Below are positions 22,859 to 34,129 of a DNA stretch of 64,000 nt, in pieces; positions within the stretch are counted from its first letter, which is position 1; each line of letters begins with the position of its first letter. The stretch is from Periplaneta americana (taxonomy: Eukaryota > Arthropoda > Insecta > Blattodea > Blattidae): NCBI RefSeq assembly GCF_040183065.1, contig NC_091120.1:74874708-74938707 (forward strand), read 5' to 3'. The position numbers were made by a program, and so were the translations under genes. The notes beneath the pieces were generated by a model. It saw only the letters and a list, made by a program, of their open reading frames with translations, did no database searches and had not been told where the DNA came from.

Positions 22859-22872
22859 AATATTAAAATGTT

Positions 22873-23185
22873 ATCACAATGAAGCAAAAAAGGGTTTTAG
22901 TAAATGCACGACATTGTTTACCGTTTAACGAGTATAAATGTAATGTAAGTAGTACCACATAAACGTAGTAGCCTACTACATTGAAGCAAAAAAAGCTGTA
23001 GTGAATAATGCATGACGTTACTTAACCAGTCACCAAGAACGAAAAAAAAATCTTCAGTAATTGTACGATGTCACTGTTTACCAAGCCAAAATGTAATATT
23101 GATAAATGTAGTATTACACTGAAGCAAAGAAATCTTAGTAAATGTGCAACGTTACTTACCGTTTGTATAAATGTATTATCGACTT
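22873..23185. repeat. Degenerate tandem array, about 4 units
   Basis: Units share ACA.TGAAGCAAAAAA, a TAGTAAATG-type stretch, ACGTTRCTTACC and GTATAAATGTAAT, with unit length varying from about 55 to 105 bp. Confidence 0.65.
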
Positions 23186-23645
23186 GTATAATAATGGCAG
23201 GAAACGTCTGTACACTCTTCCCTGATAGACCTATTCTTAAAAACTCTTAGCAATATACCAACGAAGATAAGTACTAGAAGAATTTTCTTTATATATGTTA
23301 TAAGGTTCCCTTTTTTCTACTCGCTGAGATAAGATTAACTACAGTATCAGCATAACATCATTGACCGAGATTGATATGGAACATTTATTTTTAAACATAT
23401 CAGCATATAAGACAAACAATCGATTAAGGAAGCAGACAAAAAATTAAAAGATCTAGAAATATACTGCGTTATTTCGAGTAATAATTTAAATATAGATTAC
23501 CAAGCCAATTCGTTATATTTATTTCATTGTAAAGTGAAAATTTTGTACTCCTGAAAAACGAATTCATTGCATCACTGGATATATCCTTTCCCCTGTTTTC
23601 ATTGGCCTTTCGACTCATAGTTCTGCATTGAGCAAATAGCAAGGG
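23186..23645. other. AT-rich intergenic, nothing recognised
   Basis: No gene or repeat family recognised. Confidence 0.4.
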
Positions 23646-23647
23646 GC

Positions 23648-23701
<54 letters not shown>
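23648..23701. repeat. (AAT)n microsatellite
   Basis: About 17 AAT units. The poly-leucine frame on the minus strand is an artefact. Confidence 0.95.
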
Positions 23702-23703
<2 letters not shown>

Positions 23704-23943
23704 ATTTTAAATTTAAAATGTGAATTTGGATGAAATAATTCACATTCACAAAGGGTGACGTGTTTTAAAATGTGCAGTAACAATGTTTGAAAGTGCCATT
23801 TCTTTCATCCACTTTCTTCCGGAACACTAGGGCCTATGATTATTCATCAATTCCTCATATTTTGGACCTAGCGGGTTACATAGACTCCAGACTAACATAT
23901 ATTTTATCATGTTGTTGCTTCTTTCTCTTATGTTAATTGAATA

Positions 23944-24240
23944 ACATTGCAGTGCCTCAGTACTAGCGCGCTGGAGTTATAAGCCAGAGGGTCCGGGTTC
24001 ATATTCCGTTCGATCCATTCTGAATACTTATAACTTGTGTTGGACAAGTCTGCGGTCCAGTTACCACCGGGGTTCTCTTCGAACACTCCAGTTCCCCTGT
24101 GACATCTCAACACTTCTCCATCGTCATTATTCATTACGAATGTAATGTGGACTCACTGCCTGTGGTGCACTCTGAATAGTTTCTGACGAACTAAGTGGTC
24201 TATGACTCTCAGCACTAGCGACGTCTGTGAGCCACGTTGG
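23944..24240 (+). mobile_element. tRNA-derived SINE, family F (single copy here)
   Basis: The head CAGTGCCTCAGTACTAGCGC and GGTCCGGGTTCATATTCCG resemble box A and box B. The body has no second copy in the window, so the 3' end is uncertain. Confidence 0.55.
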
Positions 24241-24984
24241 TAGAGTCGGGGTGAATAACGGCACGATAAGGACCTTTCCATTGTTTAAAAATGTTCTCAG
24301 CAGTTACATTTTGTTATTCCAACATAGAAAACAGTTTGGAATATGCATTTAAACTTCGAAGACGTTGCGGTAGTCGTTGCTATAGTTGATGACAGCCACA
24401 GTCTCCATTAAGATAGCCTACTTTTGTCGAATGTGTACTGCAGTTCAACACTATAGCTTAAGAAGTTACGAGTTTTTATAGCAATTAGTGCCTAATTCAG
24501 GGTTACAAAACTGGCGAGAGAGGGGTGGAAAGCATGGGGAAAGCGTTGGTTCTCCGTCCACATTCCACTGGCGTTGAATGACGTCAGTGTGCCCCTTATG
24601 CAATCACATAACACAGACACTGAGTACAAATCCCTTTCCTAACAAGTCAATGACGCGGGGGTAGAAGGAAGGAATGCGTGACGTTTTCGATGAGTGACGC
24701 AGAGCCATAATTGTCTCCCTGTTCTGCAAGCCTGGCCTAATTCTTTGAAGAACCGAAATCTGAGTGAAGACACAAGATTGAGACAATAGGTCCTATAATA
24801 TTGTGATATCTCTCGTTAGTTGTGTCTCCAAAATTAATATGCATTAGTGGTGAAGGCTCGAAACCGACGAAAAAATGTGAGGGAGAGAGGCAAATAATTT
24901 GCAATTACAACTCTCTGCTTGAGCTTCAGAATTGACACCACAGCAATGAATTTCCCGTCTTCGTTTTATAATTCAGCAGACACA
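24241..24984. other. Intergenic, nothing recognised
   Basis: No protein signature found. The 60-residue frame at about 24.6-24.8 kb is likely chance. Confidence 0.35.
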
Positions 24985-25150
24985 ATATACTATACAGGCC
25001 AAGTTCTCATTAAAATCTGTTGATGGTAGGGTGAGTGTAAGTCAAAGTGGGAAAACCTCGGAAACTTAACGGATAATCATTTCGAGCAGGACTCAAACCC
25101 ACGTCAGAAAGTAGCCTCGGAACACAAGTGGCGTTCTTTAATCCTAGACC
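24985..25150 (-). mobile_element. Decayed tRNA-derived SINE
   Basis: On the minus strand: GACGTGGGTTTGAGTCCTGC (box B type), then GGTTTTCCCACTTTGACTTA. It resembles family B but is heavily eroded. Confidence 0.45.
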
Positions 25151-25179
25151 TGGATAAATATTGCTGTACCGTTTTTGTA

Positions 25180-25925
25180 CAGCGTGATTCACGAGGATTT
25201 ACCGTCACTTATTTCCGAAGACATTCTGAGCAAAAAATGTCTTATAAACATTTGTCCTAATCTCAATATTTTCAGAATTACATTAATTTGAAGTTATTAA
25301 TAAAATATCTTTCTTCTTTAATTTTAAGGGTAAAAAAATATTACAAGTAGAGAATGAACTATTCAGAAGTATCATTTCTTTAATTGGCTATTGTTCTAAA
25401 GCTAAAAATGTGTTAATTGCTTTGTACAGATTTTGTTTTTCAATTTTTAACAAAAATTACATCAATGTTACGCACTTATCAAAAAATTGTTACAAATCAT
25501 ACGACTTCAGGAACTTGATTCTTTACAGTTTAATTATGCATCCTAATGTACAGTCTTGAAGATTTACCAGAGCGGCGTGATTTGTAACACTTGTTGTGAT
25601 AAATGCGTAAGAAAATGTAATTTTGTAGTTAAAAATCGGAAAAAAAAATTCTGTAAGAAGCAGCTATGGAATTCACAACACATTTTTAGCTTTACAATAC
25701 TAGCTAATTAAAGAAACGATACTCCTGAATAGTTCATACCCTATCTTTAATATTCTTTTAGTCTACCTTTAAAACTCAAGAATAATGGAATTTCACAAAC
25801 ACTTTGAAATTAGTGTAACTCTGAAGATATTGAGATTAGGACAAATGTTTATATGACATTTTTTGCTCAGAATGTCTTCGGAAATGGGCTCCGAAAGGAA
25901 CGGTAAATCCTCGTGGATCACACTG
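25180..25925. mobile_element. Large foldback element, arms about 350 bp, TA-flanked
   Basis: The ends read CAGCGTGATTCACGAGGATT and, inverted, CAGTGTGATCCACGAGGATT, each next to TA. The arms share TTCCGAAGACATTCTGAGCA and ACATTTGTCCTAATCTC and continue to near the centre at about 25,535-25,562. TA flanks and CAG ends fit Tc1/mariner-type foldbacks. No coding capacity. Confidence 0.85.
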
Positions 25926-27030
25926 TATTATGACATATTATTGTTGCATTTCAACGTTTCTTTTTTTTCGGTTTTTTGTACATATTTCAATGGTTATTGC
26001 ATTTTATTTAACACACATTACATAACTGAGAAAAGTATAATGTAATGGTACAGAAAGGAAAGGTAAAACAATTTTATAGCGTTCAAATGCAAAAGATAAT
26101 CTACAATCTATGAACAGCACTTTGCTTACACGAATAAAATTGTATATCCAGACGTCCCTTAGTCTTGATGTAAACATGCAAAAGCAAATAATCACTGGTA
26201 CCGGTACTGAGAGATTGGCCGTCCTAACCGCCCCCCCCCCACCGTTCTTCCAAATCACATGTGACGAATCCCTTCACTTGGCTGAAGCTTGGAAAGGTGG
26301 GATGAAATGATAGCCAATCATATGGTTGCAGTGATTACATATATTTGCTTTTAACAGATCTAAACTAAGTTTTGACGGAGTATAAATGAAGATAACCTTC
26401 TCTTTTGTTTATGTTCTCACCTCAAATGACTGTACTGATATGAAAATCCTAATTACTTGGAGGTTATGGCAGTATTTCTTCTTCCAGAAAGTTAGTGTGC
26501 AGATTTGGATAATGTTATTTATAAAAAAAATAAAGTAGATAGGGATGTTATTATGTTTGCTGTAATCTAGTTACAAATCACATATTTATATACTGACCTA
26601 TATAAATGGATATTCTGCACGCCGTGAAGTAGTATGAAGATTAAATACTACGTAATAATTAATATTATCATTTAATTGTGATAATATCAAATGGAATTAA
26701 TAATACTTGACCTTAATTTTATCTAACATAATTAAGTGGCACTTCTGAATGGCTAACTCTTTGATTAGTTTTCCAGGAATTTGTGACCAAACCTTGCACA
26801 TAATGTGTCTCAATATTATAGGCTTTCCAGGAAAGTTTCTGGGCACCATATCATATGCGCATACAGGCTGGTCGCATAATGGTCCCTCATGGGCTGTCGT
26901 GCCTAGGATTATTATTATTATTATTCGCCAATCTAACACATCACCCTCACCATACTTCACTCCTATTTTCCATTCCCTAACAGCTCAATAGACATTTTAC
27001 ATGGCTCCTAGACTTTTTTTAGCATACTTA
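25926..27030. other. AT-rich intergenic
   Basis: Holds a C-run near 26,230 and a short (ATT)n near 26,910. No gene recognised. Confidence 0.4.
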
Positions 27031-27221
27031 GGGGAGAGTCGGATAGTATCGGTGTAATATGTCTCTACCACCATATGGTAGTACCTGAATGACATGGTTA
27101 CGTTTCTCTATGCGACATCACAGAAGCGTAACCATGTCAATCAGGTACTATCATCGTGTGGTAGATGAAAGAAACTCACTGTCCGATATTACTCGATGTC
27201 CGATACTACCCTACTCTCCCC
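27031..27221. mobile_element. MITE, second copy of the 8500-8713 family
   Basis: The ends GGGGAGAGTCGGATAGTATC and the inverted GGGGAGAGTAGGGTAGTATC are flanked by TA. It is about 23 bp shorter than the 8.5 kb copy, having lost part of one arm. Confidence 0.88.
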
Positions 27222-27815
27222 TAACACACTATAAATATCACCCTTACTCGCTGCTCTTGCTTCATCCAACTCTTTTTTCACAACTAAAACTCCCAAACTC
27301 GATTATAGACTGTTCTCTTACTACTCTTACCTGCTTACTCTTCTCTTCTTCTAGTTCGATGTCTTCTCCTAGCGTCTTTGATCTGCTTAACATTTGATGT
27401 AGTTTCCTTCCATCTGTATTTCTTGATCTCAGAGTACACTGAACAACAATAATTTTGCTCCGACTTAAAACAATGTATCCCTCATGGTTTGGTGTGCGCT
27501 GAATCCGAAACTGCATCTCTTTTCTTCGTATCACTTAAGGGTGTTAAGATATCCTATGATTTCACTTTTCGATAAGAGCTCCCCCAGGAAACATATGGCG
27601 CGGGTTGGGGGTTGTAAACCAAAACAAAAGCTAATGCATTTTATAACTTTATGATTTATTTCCGGTTTCTTATGGTTATTGACATACTCTATTGTACTTC
27701 TAATAAATAAACAGATATTGTTCCCTTCTATTTAGTAAATTTCATAACAGTTCAAAGTGAGGTCTACGCAATGAACAAACAAGGGTGTGGTTTTTAATAT
27801 TTAAAAGTAAAGTTT
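27222..27815. other. Intergenic, nothing recognised
   Basis: No firm feature. Confidence 0.35.
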
Positions 27816-27821
27816 GCCATT

Positions 27822-28250
27822 TTGAGTGGAGGAAAATTAAAAGAGGAAGTTTCCATCGGTCCACAAATTCACAGAGTTATGGCTGACTCATTGTTTGAGA
27901 AAAAAATTTCCGTTACAGAAAAAATGGCATGGAACGCTTTCGAAGATGTTTGCTCAAATTTCCTTCGAAATTCTAGGGGAGACAATTACATAGGCTATAA
28001 CTTGTTGTGGAAACAATATCAAATGAATATGAGAAAATGAGGTGTAATATGTCTCTCAAAATACACTTTTTACATTCTCATTTGGATTTCTTTCCTCCTA
28101 AACTTGGATCGGTAAGTGACGAGCATGAGGAAAGAATTCATCAAGAAATATCTGAAATGGAAAGGCGATATAAAGGAAGATCATCATCAAGCCTGCTTGC
28201 AGACTATTGTTGGTTTCTTGTAAAAGGCAGTCCCGTATCTAGTTATAAAT
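27822..28250 (+). pseudogene. C-terminal fragment of a repeat-encoded protein of unknown class
   Basis: Two overlapping frames give ISVTEKMAWNAFEDVCSNFL, then MRCNMSLKIHFLHSHLDFFP, GSVSDEHEERIHQEISEMER and LLADYCWFLVKGSP. I recognise the pattern CNMSLKIHFLHSHLDFFP...SDEHGERFHQ as the C-terminal part of a protein family found in many copies in arthropods and cnidarians, presumably from a mobile element. Its class is not clear to me. The copy is degenerate and has no start. Confidence 0.6.
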
Positions 28251-28254
28251 AGAA

Positions 28255-28758
28255 GTCATCCAGAAAATTCTTTTAATTGTAAGTTCAAATTCTGAGATTT
28301 TTCTCGTTATAAGCATGAAATATTTTTATTGTTGTGTTTTAAACTATGTAACATCATTTTTGTGTCCAGTACACATTTTTCAAGTATTATGAGGCATGTA
28401 ATTTTACCAGTAGCAATGAAAAGTTAAAAAAGAAGTTTTTTCATTAAAAAACTGAATTCACTTTCCCCGACAAATGGTATGTGATGAGGCAATTTGGATT
28501 TTAAATTCAGATTTAGGGCACACATATTAGTAATATTCATATATTTTTATTTCGGAGCAAGACAAAAAGTAAAGATTTGTTGTTCAGTGTTACAGCTTCC
28601 CTCATGATCATGTGTACTCTTCACCGACATATATGTACGCCTATTCGTAGAGTAGGATATAAAACATAGTAACTTACAGTAATGTGAAATTTGGCATCAA
28701 TTTCAATAGAAACAATAGAATTATGTTTAACACAAAATTTTCATAGAACAACATTTAA
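28255..28758. other. AT-rich intergenic, nothing recognised
   Basis: No feature seen. Confidence 0.4.
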
Positions 28759-28759
<1 letters not shown>

Positions 28760-28816
<57 letters not shown>

Positions 28817-28844
28817 CATCATTATTATTATTAGTTTATTATTA

Positions 28845-28890
<46 letters not shown>

Positions 28891-28891
28891 T
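28760..28891. repeat. (ATT)n microsatellite
   Basis: About 130 bases of ATT units with a short mixed interruption. Confidence 0.95.
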
Positions 28892-28959
28892 TGGCGGTCT
28901 CCCATTAATGCACTTCGGAACCCCAGTGGGCTGTGGACCTCCGGTTGAGAATCACTAGT

Positions 28960-29145
28960 CCATATTTCGAGGCTGTGATTGGTAATGGGTTCGAATCCCG
29001 CCTGGTTGCATTTCTTTCTTCCACGTTTACCCGAATTATAGGGGGAAAATCATAGACCAACTTACTACCACCAATTCAATGAATGCTAGATTACCGAGCA
29101 ATTGTTACAGCGTCTTTCAATAATCAGATAAACATTGCAATGCCC
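28960..29145 (+). mobile_element. tRNA-derived SINE family C, downstream of astakine I
   Basis: Contains GGGTTCGAATCCCGCCTGGT (box B), TCTTCCACGTTTACCCGAAT, GAATGCTAGATTACCGAG and ends AAACATTGCAATGCC. The same SINE lies at the matching place downstream of copies II (41935-42175) and III (45712-45960), so it is part of the duplicated unit. Confidence 0.8.
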
Positions 29146-29458
29146 TTAGTCCGTCCGTGAAATCTGTACAGTGTCAGTCACAAATCAAGTCTTCTGCGCA
29201 ACTGACGTCATAGCTTCTTGGTCTAATGATTAGTCAGGGCACGAAAGGAAGGACGCGTGGAAGATGGATGTGAAATGTCGCCCATTAATTTGACAGCTTG
29301 GGGAAGAGAAGGGAGCAGGCTCCGCCCTCTTCAGAGTGACTTTGTGAGCCAGTTTACAGAAGCCATTAACCTGTGCCAGACTCTCGAAGGCCGCCACATT
29401 GAGCACATTATGTGGCTTTTCAATTTTGAACTGACATTCCGCACAAATATAAACTTTT
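29146..29458 (+). other. Copy-I-specific segment, possible transposase C-terminus
   Basis: This stretch replaces a tRNA-like segment present in copies II and III. Its frame (FTEAINLCQTLEGRHIEHIM) faintly resembles the end of mariner/Tc1-like transposases, which often close with a NG.H.EH motif. Weak evidence only. Confidence 0.3.
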
Positions 29459-29681
29459 GGGACACTCGGTATAGCAGTACATTCTTTGTACTAAAAAAGA
29501 AAGATAAAGTTTAGTTCTGCATTATGAATCTACTAAATACTGGAATCATATAATATACAAAGTTCCTTTGATATATTAAACAAAAACTGAAGCAGAATTT
29601 CTGCAATAAATAAATTTATTCAACACTTAGCATATAAATTTAAAAAAAAAATAATAATTTTACATACTAAATTAAGAAACA

Positions 29682-30102
29682 TTATTTATTATTGATAGCT
29701 TGGCAGGTGCCACGGTGACATACGAGTCCTTCAGCACAACCACACACTGCGAGGTACGCATTGGTCACTTGCATGCTGCTGCCATCTGGGTACGACAGGT
29801 TGAAGTCTCCAGGCTCGTTGTTAGGGCGACAGGATTCGCCCAATCCACGCACCTTGTTGCATGTAGGAATGCTGTACGCCTGCATACCTGGTGACAACAG
29901 AACACGTGATATTATGTACTTATCCGTGATTTATAAAGAATGAGATCACGTTCATTTAGAGAGACGTATAATACGTACCAACAACACAGCACTGCGAGGC
30001 TCCACAGTTCTTGGCATCCAGACAAGCGCCGGTGTAAGGGGAAGCTTCGATGAGGCCAACTGAGGCCACAATGAGCACTGCTACCAACTTCATGTGATAC
30101 AT
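29682..30102 (-). CDS. Astakine-like prokineticin-domain cytokine, copy I
   Basis: Exon 1 (29979-30102) and exon 2 (29682-29887) join across a 91 bp intron with donor G|GTACGT and acceptor TCACCAG|GT, phase 1, giving 109 residues. The signal peptide is MYHMKLVAVLIVASVGLIEA, with cleavage likely before SPYTG. The mature part has ten cysteines at 27, 33, 38, 39, 51, 61, 90, 92, 98 and 103, the complete prokineticin/astakine set. The protein is a likely secreted haematopoietic cytokine; crustacean relatives act on blood-cell precursors, and the role here is inferred from family. A poly(A) signal lies at 29615-29620. An acceptor-like TTTCAG is 14 bases before the ATG, and an ATT-rich tract and CA/TA microsatellite follow upstream. 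Mature sequence is identical to copy II. Confidence 0.93.
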
Positions 30103-30217
30103 TGTGACGTAGTACCTGAAATTTTGTAGTGATAATATTAATATTAATCATATTAAATGTAATAAAATGTTTATTATTATTTCTATTATTATCATTATTG
30201 TTATTATATACAGAATT

Positions 30218-30290
<73 letters not shown>
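30103..30290. repeat. ATT-rich tract and (CA)n(TA)n microsatellite upstream of astakine I
   Basis: ATT-rich sequence at about 30,160-30,210 corresponds to the (ATT)n at the same place before copies II and III. (CA)n at about 30,218-30,243 passes into (TA)n to 30,290, where a transposon has inserted. Confidence 0.85.
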
Positions 30291-30291
<1 letters not shown>

Positions 30292-30606
30292 TGGGTGTTC
30301 AGTTCAAAGTGTGTCATGTCTCGCTGTATGCCGTCATATGGCTAGTTGATGAGCCTAGAGAAATCGATCTTCCTACACTTCCGCAGAGGTGTATTACCTA
30401 TGTGTCAGAGAAGTTGCATAGCAAGTACGGCGTTCATTCTGAAGAGTAGCCTACTTACCGATACGTATGGTAACCCCGATAGTGGCAGGAATGTGCACTG
30501 TTTGGAACACGTTAATTTAAGTTGTGTTAACTCTCGGTTTTCATATTTTATTTTATCCGTCTAAGTATTTATTTTATTATTCTAAGTATTTTTGTTTTAT
30601 CACTGA

Positions 30607-30649
<43 letters not shown>

Positions 30650-30651
<2 letters not shown>

Positions 30652-30834
30652 TAGAATGAGGTGATGTGGTCGGCACCACGCTCTGACCGCCTTTTACCCC
30701 CGGGAAAGACCCCGGTACTCAATTTTATAGAAGGCCGAGGTTCACTCAGCCTTCTATAAAATTGAGTACCGGGGTCTTTCCCGGGGGTAAAAGGCTGTCA
30801 GAGCGTGGTGCCGACCACATCACCTCATTCTAGT
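30650..30834. repeat. Near-perfect palindrome, arms about 85 bp
   Basis: The left arm starts ACTAGAATGAGGTGATGTGG and the right arm ends with its exact inverse; the loop is about 13 bases around CGAGGTTCACTCA. A tail GGGGCTCTACCTCCATGCCC follows to about 30,918 and recurs at 57,552-57,622. It looks like a snap-back copy of a dispersed SINE-like repeat. Confidence 0.88.
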
Positions 30835-30908
30835 GCCGAGGTCATGGAAAGCATGGGGCTCTACCTCCATGCCCCCCAAGTGCCTTCATGGCATGTTACG
30901 GGGATACC

Positions 30909-30941
<33 letters not shown>

Positions 30942-30946
<5 letters not shown>

Positions 30947-31090
30947 GTGAATTATTTTGTATTACTGTCTTTGCATCATCTCCGTCACGGTTGTTCTATT
31001 ATTATTATTATTATTATTATTATTAGTGAATTATTTTGTATTACTGTCTTTGTATCATCTCCGTCACGGTTATTCTATTATTATTATAAT
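30942..31090. repeat. Tandem duplication, two units of about 75 bp
   Basis: The unit TTAGTGAATTATTTTGTATT ... CATCTCCGTCACGGTT plus an ATT tract occurs twice in a row with only two or three differences. Confidence 0.9.
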
Positions 31091-31091
31091 T

Positions 31092-31124
<33 letters not shown>

Positions 31125-31164
31125 GTTGTTGTTGTTGTTGTTGTTACTATTATTTCTATCATCA

Positions 31165-31312
31165 GCATTATTATTTGATCTCTGTAAAATTTATGTAGAC
31201 TACAGGACTGTACCCGAGCACGAGCATATGCTCATTTCGGGTATCTATTCATATGTATTCATTTCAAATGTAAAATGTGAATAAATTTGAATTTGAATTT
31301 GAATTTGAACGT
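31165..31312 (+). mobile_element. LINE-type 3' tail
   Basis: CATTTCGGGTATCTATTCAT and TGTAAAATGTGAATAAATTT, then (GAATTT)n. This is a common arthropod LINE 3' end with a hexamer tail. Confidence 0.6.
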
Positions 31313-31704
31313 ACTGAGGTGAGTTTTTTTCTTACTTTCAGGATATGGGGAGAGGGTTAAGACGATTACTTACGTATTTGTTGACATTAACTTCGACGGT
31401 CAACATGGACACGGAGCATTTGATTTGTGTTGTGGAATGTTGCCGTACGCAACTGATGATAACAAATACCCTGCGTACGACTTGGCCGCGCAAAACACAG
31501 TTCGAAAGAGGTTATGGTAGCACACAGACCGTACAGACCGCCATCTGTTGCTACGACGTTCAAGTTAAACCGTACACGTTCTGAAGTTCAGATTGAACGC
31601 CTTGATTAATAGGCAACTTCTTTGACATAAAAGCTGAAACTCGTTTCAAATCGCTGACTCACAACAGTGACGTCATGACACACTTTGAAATGAACACTCA
31701 GTAT

Positions 31705-32090
31705 GTGTATATATATATCGCTCTGTACCAATCCATCCAGTCAAATTAATTATCTTTCCAGGCCTCCTTCTTTGATCCCTGTTCTCTCCTCTTGTATTCA
31801 TAAGTTTAGAACTATGTCTCTCTTTTTCTACGAGGTGAACAACGTCGTAACAACTTCCTGGGTAACCTATCCTCTTGCGTTTTTCTCGAATATGAATGCC
31901 AATTCAAAATTACTTATACCTCACATAATTCAGAACAGAATTCTTAACAACCATTTTATATCCTATAACTTTATTTCTAATGTATCCAGTTGTTGAATGT
32001 ATCGCTGACTACCTTAAAAATTAAATTTACGTTGTCAGTAGTTTTTATTTGAAATTATGAATTAGTTTTCATGTACGTAACAGTACTTTT
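31705..32090 (-). mobile_element. LINE remnant, upstream part of the astakine I block
   Basis: On the minus strand it matches 40430-40830 (upstream of copy II) and parts of 47781-48450 (upstream of copy III), including a stretch around TAATTAATTTGACTGG. Reading frames suggest an eroded RT C-terminus. It marks the outer edge of the duplicated unit. Confidence 0.65.
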
Positions 32091-33829
32091 CACCATTGAG
32101 TTATATATTTCTACTTTACTTTCTCTTTCTATCTATTGAACGAAACACCGCTTGTTACTGTTCAGGACGAAAGGGTAATTTAAATTATCAAGTATTCGGT
32201 GACAATTTTTAAGAATCACAGCTACAACCTTAGTAGCACAGAAATGTCTTTAGCATAATTACATTTCCCTAAATAAATGTAACGGTATTTAGAAAAAATA
32301 TTGTACAATATTATTAAAGCAACAACATTTCTCAAAAATAGTATTATTGAAATTAATCAATTGATTATATTTTATGTATGAATCTTGCTATTATTAATTT
32401 TTAATATATGGTACTTTTCCTTGTACTATTTTGTGGTATGCAAATTCGTATACGAGTAAGGCTTAATTAACTAATGCTCTACTTTTATTAATTCCGTTCT
32501 TAATATCATCCTCCAGTCTATATTCTTTATCATTTGGGACTCCCAAATATACAACCCTTAATATAATCTATCTGATATTCCAATCTTAAATCCTAGGTAT
32601 AATATATTATATAATAATATAGTGATAATAACTGTAACATATATAATTCATTCTCGGACATACGAAAATATACACTACGATAAATAAATTAAACAAACGA
32701 AACAAAATCCATGTAAGTTAATGCGATAAATTCACTGTAAAAAGCGTTCGTAACAAAGGTTCATATTCTATTTCCGATCATCTGCACAATCAAATTGTCA
32801 AATACCCATATTCGTTAATAATTAAGAAATTAAATGCAATAAAATTTTCCTCAAAATGATTCGAACTGCTAGAACCACGCTAATTTCAACAGTAGAACAG
32901 TTACAAACTTAAGATTTGAATATGTGACACTAGAATTTCATATATCCGTGGGTGACATATTAGATTCCTCCTCAAGGAAAAAAGTTAAGAGAAGGAAAAT
33001 CCTGGCTGAAAAGTAAAAGAAAAGACATAGTTACATATGCATGCTGAAGTCAGTCATTTCAACAAATTCCTGAAGCAAGACCTCCAACTTTTCAGTATCG
33101 GATTCATGAATGCAACCTTTTGATTTATTGATAGTGAAGATAGAAAATCACAGCGTATATTGAGCGCAGTGAGTCAAGGCAGTCCTAAGTGCAAGGATCA
33201 TCCGGCACTCGAATAGCCAAGCCAAGCTACTGTACATATGTAGGAGAGTTCATAAATAAATGTCTGAAATTCTATGTAAAATAGTTTGTATTACTGGTGC
33301 TAATTTATACTATATACCATGCTGCAGCTATAAAAACGAGATTTCTGCATCAAAGATTTGAATTCCAAAATAGCCTATTATATCGTAATATATTGTACAT
33401 TTGCGTGTAACATGTACATAAAAATTAATTTCTTACATTGAATTTTATTTGCGATGTAGACTATATAACCAGATATTTATCCCTCTATATCTCAAATTAT
33501 TATCTGGAGTCAGAAAATGTTTTCAAGCCCCTATATTAGTTGCTAGTGGTCTAAATAACACATAATAGTAAAATTACTTTTTTAATTAATTTTTATTTTA
33601 CATGAAATGTCTGTGACTTCCAGGTAACATGGTCGACCATAATATCGTGGTTAAATAAATATTGACATCAGGATATCTAGAGGGGAAAATATGAATTTTA
33701 GAGAACGTTAAAAAATGTACAAAATAGCAACCATATTGTATCTTCGAAGTCACATGGGTTAACAGAATGGACAGAAAAATCCCTCCCTTTATATACGTTA
33801 GTAAGATCACTACCAATATACGGTGACAC
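32091..33829. other. AT-rich intergenic, nothing recognised
   Basis: About 1.7 kb with no gene or repeat I could name. Confidence 0.4.
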
Positions 33830-34019
33830 ACCCTTGCGTAAAAAATTAAAGGAAGAAATATTGGCAACGAAAGAAATGAATGTATTACGGGCGATTTTAG
33901 GTGAGACAAGAAAATACAGATTAAGAAATAAAGAAAAGTACGAAGAATATAACACGCAAGGTATTGCAAAATATGTAAAAGTAGAAAAATGGAATGGCAC
34001 AACGGTGTTAATAGGGCAG

Positions 34020-34069
<50 letters not shown>

Positions 34070-34076
34070 TGATTAA
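33830..34076 (+). mobile_element. LINE fragment ending in (AAT)n
   Basis: The frame KEMNVLRAILGETRKYRLRN, then KEKYEEYNTQGIAKYVKVEK, matches the post-RT region of arthropod LINEs. It runs into (AAT)n at about 34,020-34,070. The 172-residue leucine-rich frame on the minus strand is an artefact. Confidence 0.6.
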
Positions 34077-34129
34077 TTAACAATAGACATAGCACCGAAA
34101 GAAAAAAGGCTTTCAAGAATAGCTGAAGA

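Larger units (their letters stand above)
30291..31701. mobile_element. TA-flanked TIR element upstream of astakine I, enlarged by insertions
   Basis: The left end CTGGGTGTTCAGTTCAAAGT and the inverted right end CTGAGTGTTCATTTCAAAGT both continue into GTGTCATG and are flanked by TA. Tc1/mariner-type by target. It sits in a CA/TA microsatellite and separates astakine I from the LINE remnant (31705-32090) that adjoins copies II and III. Inside are ATT tracts, a palindrome, a tandem duplication and a LINE tail. No transposase recognised. Confidence 0.8.

Noticed and set aside
29700-29894. Frames of 60-64 residues opposite astakine exon 2 (also near 41166-41360)
   Set aside because: Antisense shadows of the astakine exons.
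30833-31178. Overlapping I/L/Y/V-rich frames
   Set aside because: They cross ATT and GTT microsatellites and a tandem duplication.
33598-34116. A 172-residue leucine-rich frame that looks like a membrane protein
   Set aside because: The leucine run is the complement of an (AAT)n tract, and a LINE fragment occupies the plus strand.
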